Positions 53,584-57,449 of a stretch of 57,449 nt of DNA are shown piece after piece. Position numbers and translations under genes: made by a program. The stretch spans positions 1 through 57,449 of the forward strand of contig JAFYWK010000034.1 of the NCBI GenBank assembly GCA_017558065.1. The letters are read 5' to 3'. This DNA comes from Paludibacteraceae bacterium. GTDB taxonomy: Bacteria; Bacteroidota; Bacteroidia; Bacteroidales; Paludibacteraceae. The stretch's first letter is position 1, and each line of letters starts with the position of its first letter. The notes beneath the pieces are model-generated. The model ran no database searches and had not been told where the DNA came from. It worked only from the letters and a program-made list of their open reading frames with translations.

Positions 53584-53611
53584 AAAAGCCGAGCGGATTC
53601 GCGCGGCTTTT
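53584..53611 (-). terminator. Terminator of the 54171-53668 operon
   Basis: AAAAGCCG (53584-53591) pairs with CGGCTTTT (53604-53611), with an inner GCG/CGC; T-run on either strand. Confidence 0.8.
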
Positions 53612-53667
53612 AGTCTATTATTAGTGTTATGTTTATTTGGATTATGTGAATAAACACCAAAGGTTTT

Positions 53668-54165
53668 TTAATCTTTCTCTTGTACTTCGGCAATGGCGTT
53701 GAAAACGCTGTTGTCTGCTATGCTCACAGCGATTGGCATTTTGCTTTTGCGGGTGATGATGCAGATATCCATAGGGTCAGTGACCAAGGAGAAGTGTTTT
53801 CCACATTTGCTACTGGTGAATAGTCCAATATTGCCGAAGAACATGCCCGCACCTACAATGCGATGTGTTTCGATGCCATGTGGATAATGTTCAATCTTTA
53901 CAACATCTTCTCTTAATACACGCACCTTCCACGCAAGCATGTGAATATCAATATAATCTTTAGTAACGGATACCCTGCGTGGAATCATACATAATGTGCC
54001 ACCAACCACCAATACTACGACGATTATTCCAATCAACATCTCTATGTCGTGCAGTGTGATCCATGCGTGGATCATGTATCCAGAACCCGCAAGGATTATA
54101 ATCATAGCAAGAATAGTTACCCATTGAAAGGATTTTATTAAGGGAAGAAAGTGGGTTGTTTTCAT
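53668..54165 (-). CDS. Membrane protein with PH-like domain
   Basis: A 165-aa protein with two N-terminal membrane helices (VTILAMIIILAGSGYMI and LIGIIVVVLVVGG) and a C-terminal domain (RRVSVTKDYIDIHMLAWKVRVLREDVVKI, then PMDICIITRK) that resembles bacterial PH domains. It follows the LuxR-type gene after 5 bases. The function is unknown; a membrane-stress role would fit the neighbour. Confidence 0.6.
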   Translation of the reverse strand: MKTTHFLPLIKSFQWVTILAMIIILAGSGYMIHAWITLHDIEMLIGIIVVVLVVGGTLCMIPRRVSVTKDYIDIHMLAWKVRVLREDVVKIEHYPHGIETHRIVGAGMFFGNIGLFTSSKCGKHFSLVTDPMDICIITRKSKMPIAVSIADNSVFNAIAEVQEKD

Positions 54166-54170
54166 ACGGC

Positions 54171-54731
54171 TTATTTTTTAGGGTTAGTATTATCGTTGTC
54201 TAAATATGCAATAATGTCTTTTTGCAAGTATTGGTACAAGTCGGCAGACGACACACCTACTTTCTGCGCTATGCGTTGCTTGTAGTTGCGGATGCTCTTT
54301 TCGGAATAGCAGATATGTTGTGCAATCTCATCCAATGTGAGGTGAGGATAAACAAGCAGATAGGTGCAAAACTGTATCTCTCGTTCTGCCAGTTGTGTGC
54401 GCTTTTCAAACGCCGCAATCCAACCATTGAGAAGATAATCAATATCTTGCTGCATTTGGTAGTAGTTTGTCCACGTTCTTGCGGGAGCAGGGTACTGCGC
54501 ACGGATATTGGCAAGACGTTTATCTAAATCATATAGGTGTTGCTGATTTAAAAGTGCTGTTTCTTGCTCTTTCATTCGCTCTGATAGTTCGTCAATCTTT
54601 TGATGAGCAGCGTGTAAACGAATGGAATATTGTGTGCGGTAGGAGAGAATAACAATAATAACAATCACTACGCCCAATGTCATAATGAGTGTATCCACGA
54701 TTTCGGCTACTGATATGTTTATTGCTAGCAT
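54171..54731 (-). CDS. Membrane-anchored LuxR-type regulator
   Basis: A 186-aa protein. An N-terminal membrane helix (LIMTLGVVIVIIVILSY) is followed by a coiled coil (IRLHAAHQKIDELSERMKEQE) and a C-terminal helix-turn-helix (LTLDEIAQHICYSEKSIRNYKQRIAQKVGV) of the LuxR/GerE kind. No receiver domain is present. It may sense the envelope and bind DNA from the membrane, or be cut to release the DNA-binding part. ATG 54731 or 54737 fits the promoter; the frame from 54776 begins in the -33 site. Confidence 0.75.
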   Translation of the reverse strand: MLAINISVAEIVDTLIMTLGVVIVIIVILSYRTQYSIRLHAAHQKIDELSERMKEQETALLNQQHLYDLDKRLANIRAQYPAPARTWTNYYQMQQDIDYLLNGWIAAFEKRTQLAEREIQFCTYLLVYPHLTLDEIAQHICYSEKSIRNYKQRIAQKVGVSSADLYQYLQKDIIAYLDNDNTNPKK

Positions 54732-54745
54732 TTCCATTTCGTTTG

Positions 54746-54776
54746 CAAAGGTAGTGTTTTTTTTGCAAATAAGCAA
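54746..54776 (-). promoter_or_regulatory. Promoter of the LuxR-type gene
   Basis: Minus-strand TTG (CAA at 54774-54776) and TACCTTTG (CAAAGGTA at 54746-54753), 20-base spacer. Confidence 0.8.
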
Positions 54777-54892
54777 GACTTATGTGCATTTGCACACGCG
54801 GTTGAGGTGAGTATGCGTGAAAATCAACGGATTAGGTGGCGGATTGTACACAGAGGGATGAGGAAAATATGCTTCTTATGGGTACATAATGA

Positions 54893-54926
54893 CAAAAGAG
54901 AGTGTATCAGATGACACACCCTCTCG
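54893..54926 (-). terminator. Terminator of the TonB-like gene
   Basis: GAGAG and CTCTC arms (54898-54902 and 54921-54925) with inner TGT/ACA pairing; T-run on the minus strand. Confidence 0.65.
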
Positions 54927-54954
54927 TGATGAAAAACAAGTCTTACTGTTAAAA

Positions 54955-55430
54955 TCAGATCTTAACGACAGGTTTCTTATCGCTTTCGCGTAGTTTGAAA
55001 GTTACGGGTATTGTGAATTTCACACGCACAGAATCACCATTTTGTATTCCTGCACTCCAATTAGGCATGTTGAGAATGACACGCATTGCCTCGACATCTA
55101 ATAGCTGATAGCCACTGCTTTTTACGATTTCAGCATTAGAGATGGATCCATCTTTTTCTACCACAAATTGACAAATAGTGCGTCCTTCCCATTGATTTTC
55201 TTTTGCTTTAGAAGGGTATTTGATATTCTCTCCAAGATATATCATCAAATTTCCCATGCCACCTGGAAACTCTGGCATTTGTTCAACGACCATATAAATT
55301 TGTTCTGTGGTGTCGTTGGAGATAGGAGTTTGCTCCACTGGTACGTCTTCTAAAGTACTTTGATTCTCTGCTTTTTTTTGCACGCCACACATGCTATGGC
55401 TGCCATAAGAATTAATGCTAACTTTTTCAT
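54955..55430 (-). CDS. TonB C-terminal-domain lipoprotein with a frame break
   Basis: The C-terminal 110 residues are a TonB domain: MPEFPGGMGNLMIYLGENIKYPSKA, CQFVVEKDGSISNAEIVKSSG. The signal peptide lies in another frame: ATG 55430 reads MKKLALILMAAIACVACKKK, a lipoprotein signal with Cys 17, and then meets a run of eight A (55372-55379) after which it stops at KQRIKVL. With nine A (or six) the signal would join AENQSTLEDVPVEQ and the TonB domain. ATG 55392 in the downstream frame would give a 145-aa form without a signal. Phase variation, transcript slippage, a sequencing error or decay are all possible. Confidence 0.7.
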
Positions 55431-55441
55431 AATTGTACTAG

Positions 55442-55765
55442 TTATAGTTGTTTTACAATATATTCGAACTCTGGCAATTCTATTGCCAATTGCTGATCGT
55501 AGCAGCAATACTCTGGCAACTCTACCACTTGTTTGATTGTCTTGGTTTTGTTTTCTTTAGTTTGTACAGTCATCGGGTCATTGAAGTTGGTGTTGAGTTG
55601 TATACCCAACCCTATGAGAATACCAACCATAGCCGCAGCAGGCGTTGTAATCCACAGGAGCGAACGCTCGCGTTTTCTAGGACTGATAATTGGTCGTGTT
55701 TGTTTGATAGTTTCGGTATATCTGTGCTTACCGAAAGCTGATAATTGTGATTCAAAATTACGCAT
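55442..55765 (-). CDS. Small membrane protein, possible anti-sigma factor
   Basis: A 107-aa protein with a basic cytoplasmic start (RPIISPRKRERS), one membrane helix (LLWITTPAAAMVGILIGLGI) and a short periplasmic tail. It overlaps the ECF sigma gene by 8 bases. The position and topology are those of an anti-sigma factor, but no zinc-binding motif is present. Confidence 0.6.
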   Translation of the reverse strand: MRNFESQLSAFGKHRYTETIKQTRPIISPRKRERSLLWITTPAAAMVGILIGLGIQLNTNFNDPMTVQTKENKTKTIKQVVELPEYCCYDQQLAIELPEFEYIVKQL

Positions 55766-56330
55766 AGTCTTCTAATTTTTTTCGTAGTTTGAGGATTAGT
55801 GTATGAAGGCGCGATTTCACAGTTCCTTCGGGGATACTGAATATCGCTGCAATCTCTTTGATGGATAGTTCATCCGTGAAACGGAGATCAAATAGCAATT
55901 GTTCTGGAGCGGTGAGTTGGTTGAGTTCGTGAGTCAGTGCCTCAAAGAGTCGCTCGTTGTCTATTTGCAATGCGGGGTCCTCTTCTTGGGCTTCTTCTGC
56001 AGTAGCAACTACTTCTGCTGCATAAAGCGCTTGATAATCAATATCTCGGTAGGTATTGCGCAGTAGGTTAAATGCGATTGTGAATAGCCATGGGCGAAAC
56101 TCCTGAGGGGATTGATATTGTGCACTTGCGTTCCATAGTTGCAAAAAGAGGTCTTGGGTAAGGTCTTCTGTCAGAAGTTGATTTCCTCCTGTTCGGCGGA
56201 AGAAGAAATTTTGCATAGCAGGCACATAGCGTCGCCAAAGTTCATCGAATGCCTTTTCTTCTCGACATTGCACAAGTCGCATCAGCTCCTCATCTGAAAT
56301 ATTTTTATATGGTCGCCAGAAAGTAATCAT
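55758..56330 (-). CDS. ECF sigma factor (sigma-70 family)
   Basis: A 190-aa extracytoplasmic-function sigma factor. Region 2 reads AFDELWRRYVPAMQNFFFRR and DLTQDLFLQLWN; region 4 reads LLFDLRFTDELSIKEIAAIFSIPEGTVKSRLHTLILKLR. It is first of three genes (sigma, small membrane protein, TonB-like). The targets are unknown; an envelope or uptake response is likely from the TonB domain. Confidence 0.9.
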   Translation of the reverse strand: MITFWRPYKNISDEELMRLVQCREEKAFDELWRRYVPAMQNFFFRRTGGNQLLTEDLTQDLFLQLWNASAQYQSPQEFRPWLFTIAFNLLRNTYRDIDYQALYAAEVVATAEEAQEEDPALQIDNERLFEALTHELNQLTAPEQLLFDLRFTDELSIKEIAAIFSIPEGTVKSRLHTLILKLRKKLEDYA

Positions 56331-56409
56331 TAGTTTGTTATAGTAATCATTTTTAATTGCTTTTCACTAATGCATACACACGAAAAGAGGAAAGGTTCAT
56401 TTTTTGGAG

Positions 56410-56440
56410 CAAAATTACGATATTTTGTTGAATTGAGCAA
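56410..56440 (-). promoter_or_regulatory. Promoter of the ECF sigma operon
   Basis: Minus-strand TTG (CAA at 56438-56440) and TAATTTTG (CAAAATTA at 56410-56417), 20-base spacer. Confidence 0.8.
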
Positions 56441-56964
56441 GAGAAATCGCTTTTTGAGGTAATTTTTTCTTTAAACAGATAAGTCAACGGTTTCAGGAAA
56501 TGAGTCAACTTTTTTAGGAGGGGAGTCAACTATTTTAGAGGGGATCTTAACAAATAGCACTTTTGGGAGGGAACACACCTAACTTCATACAATTGGCGGT
56601 CGTGCCTACCCTGTACGGCACTACCCTGTAGCCATACGGCTGCGTACCCGCAAGGGGTGCGCCATTCTATGTATTGCGCTTAATCCTCAAAGTGGGGACT
56701 TTTCGGACGCAATACTCGGAGTGCGTTCCGTCGCACTCCTTCACGGTGGAATAGGGCAAAGTATAAGAGAAGTAAAAGAGACGGCAATCTTAATAAAACG
56801 CACATTTTCTATTTCGGCGTTCTTTGGTTCATCCTTGGTTCGTCGTTGGTTCATCCTTGGTCTTTTATAGGGAGGCTACAAGGAAGGTACAAGGGGAAGA
56901 AATCTTAATAATTGTACTTATAAGCGTAGAGTGTAGAGTGTAGGGTGTAAAGGCAGGGATGACA
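56441..56964. repeat. Gene-free region of word repeats and hairpins
   Basis: No gene is seen. It holds GAGTCAACT units (near 56501 and 56523), CTACCCTGTA twice (near 56608 and 56624), the hairpin GGAGTGCG/CGCACTCC (near 56719-56740), TTCATCCTTGGT twice (near 56828 and 56850), TACAAGG units and, near 56928, GTAGAGT/GTAGGGT units. AATCTTAATAA occurs near 56786 and 56902. Confidence 0.6.
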
Positions 56965-57001
56965 ATAAAAAAGAAGGTGCGTCTGATAGACACACCTTCT
57001 T
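56965..57001 (-). terminator. pckA terminator
   Basis: AAGAAGGTG (56971-56979) pairs with CACCTTCTT (56993-57001), with an inner GTC/GAC; T-run on the minus strand. Confidence 0.85.
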
Positions 57002-57023
57002 GGAATATTTATTCTCTAAAGGA

Positions 57024-57449
57024 TTAGAGTTGTGGGCCAGCTGCAACGAGTGCCTTACCTGCCTCGTTGGTGGTGTACTTAGCGAAGTTCTTGATGAAAC
57101 GACCTGCCAAGTCCTTAGCTTTCTCTTCCCATTGAGCAGCGTCAGCGTAAGTGTCGCGTGGATCGAGGATTGCAGGATCAACACCTGGCAATGCAGTTGG
57201 AACCTCGAAATCGAAGAATGGGATCTTCTTGGTAGGAGCATTCAAGATGTCGCCACCGAGGATAGCGTCGATGATACCACGTGTATCCTTGATAGAGATA
57301 CGCTTGCCAGTACCATTCCAACCTGTGTTAACGAGGTAAGCCTTAGCGCCAGATTTCTCCATGCGTTTTACGAGCTCCTCAGCATATTTAGTTGGGTGCA
57401 ACTCCAAGAATGCTTGGCCGAAGCAAGCAGAGAAGGTTGGAGTAGGCTC
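57024..57449 (-). CDS. pckA: ATP-dependent PEP carboxykinase, C-terminal part
   Basis: The last 141 codons of a gene whose 5' part is beyond the window edge. The stretch starts [11 protein letters not shown], then [44 protein letters not shown] and [21 protein letters not shown], all characteristic of PckA. It interconverts oxaloacetate and PEP; in Bacteroidales it commonly fixes CO2 on the fermentative route to succinate. Confidence 0.93.
   Translation of the reverse strand, partial: EPTPTFSACFGQAFLELHPTKYAEELVKRMEKSGAKAYLVNTGWNGTGKRISIKDTRGIIDAILGGDILNAPTKKIPFFDFEVPTALPGVDPAILDPRDTYADAAQWEEKAKDLAGRFIKNFAKYTTNEAGKALVAAGPQL

Overview
The window is chromosomal DNA from a member of the order Bacteroidales (phylum Bacteroidota); the family is not certain. 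Reasons: nearly every transcription unit starts at a Bacteroidota-type promoter (TTG, about 20 bases, then TAnnTTTG) with little sign of Shine-Dalgarno sites. Several secreted proteins end in type IX secretion (T9SS) sorting domains. Many genes belong to families typical of the phylum: BtuG-type B12 lipoproteins, DUF6452/DUF6048-like pairs, MlaE/F without a local MlaD, and GldA-type ATPases.

Layout. 1-5.6 kb: a cobalamin riboswitch (cut by the window edge) followed by a B12 uptake operon (BtuG-like propeller, PKD-type surface lipoprotein, BtuF, BtuC, BtuD). 5.7-8.3 kb: YidE/AspT-type transporter and a secreted DUF4465-like protein. 8.5-13.4 kb: a possible 32-aa membrane peptide, recA, an FAD-dependent dehydrogenase, tcdA, then convergent rfbD and rfbC (dTDP-rhamnose). 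13.5-20.5 kb: M6 protease, hflX, a three-gene envelope operon and transketolase. 20.5-24.3 kb is accessory: a broken four-helix-bundle gene, a low-GC orphan gene, and an agmatine-deiminase-like enzyme with an unknown C-terminal extension. 24.3-28.6 kb: leuS and an AAA ATPase gene flanked by two copies of the leuS 3' end plus its terminator. 28.6-35.4 kb: an orphan secreted protein, a YqiA-like esterase, tRNA-Lys, ispG, an ABC ATPase, ruvB, a HAD phosphatase and a lipoprotein behind a structured RNA. 35.7-37.7 kb: grpE-dnaJ behind a sigma-54-like promoter. 37.7-48.4 kb: an envelope polysaccharide cluster (outer-membrane barrel, O-antigen ligase, five glycosyltransferase modules including one fused to a Kdo-kinase-like domain, a Wzi-like protein, a kelch lipoprotein). 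48.4-53.4 kb: lptB, xth, an M6 protease, a stand-alone M6-type propeptide, and mlaF/mlaE. 53.6-57.4 kb: a LuxR-type regulator with a PH-like membrane protein, an ECF sigma/small membrane protein/TonB-like operon, and the 3' end of pckA.

The most unusual property is a vocabulary of short word-like repeats (6-20 nt units, some around GC-rich palindromes). They lie in leaders and intergenic gaps and also inside conserved genes, where they keep the reading frame and add short peptides. Other notable points are the leuS 3'-end duplication around a single ATPase gene with a 22-nt-period repeat leader, a probable 6S-like structured RNA, an orphan M6 propeptide next to an M6 protease, and a homopolymer frame break in a TonB-like lipoprotein. 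All functions here come from reading the sequence and from family knowledge; no search was run.
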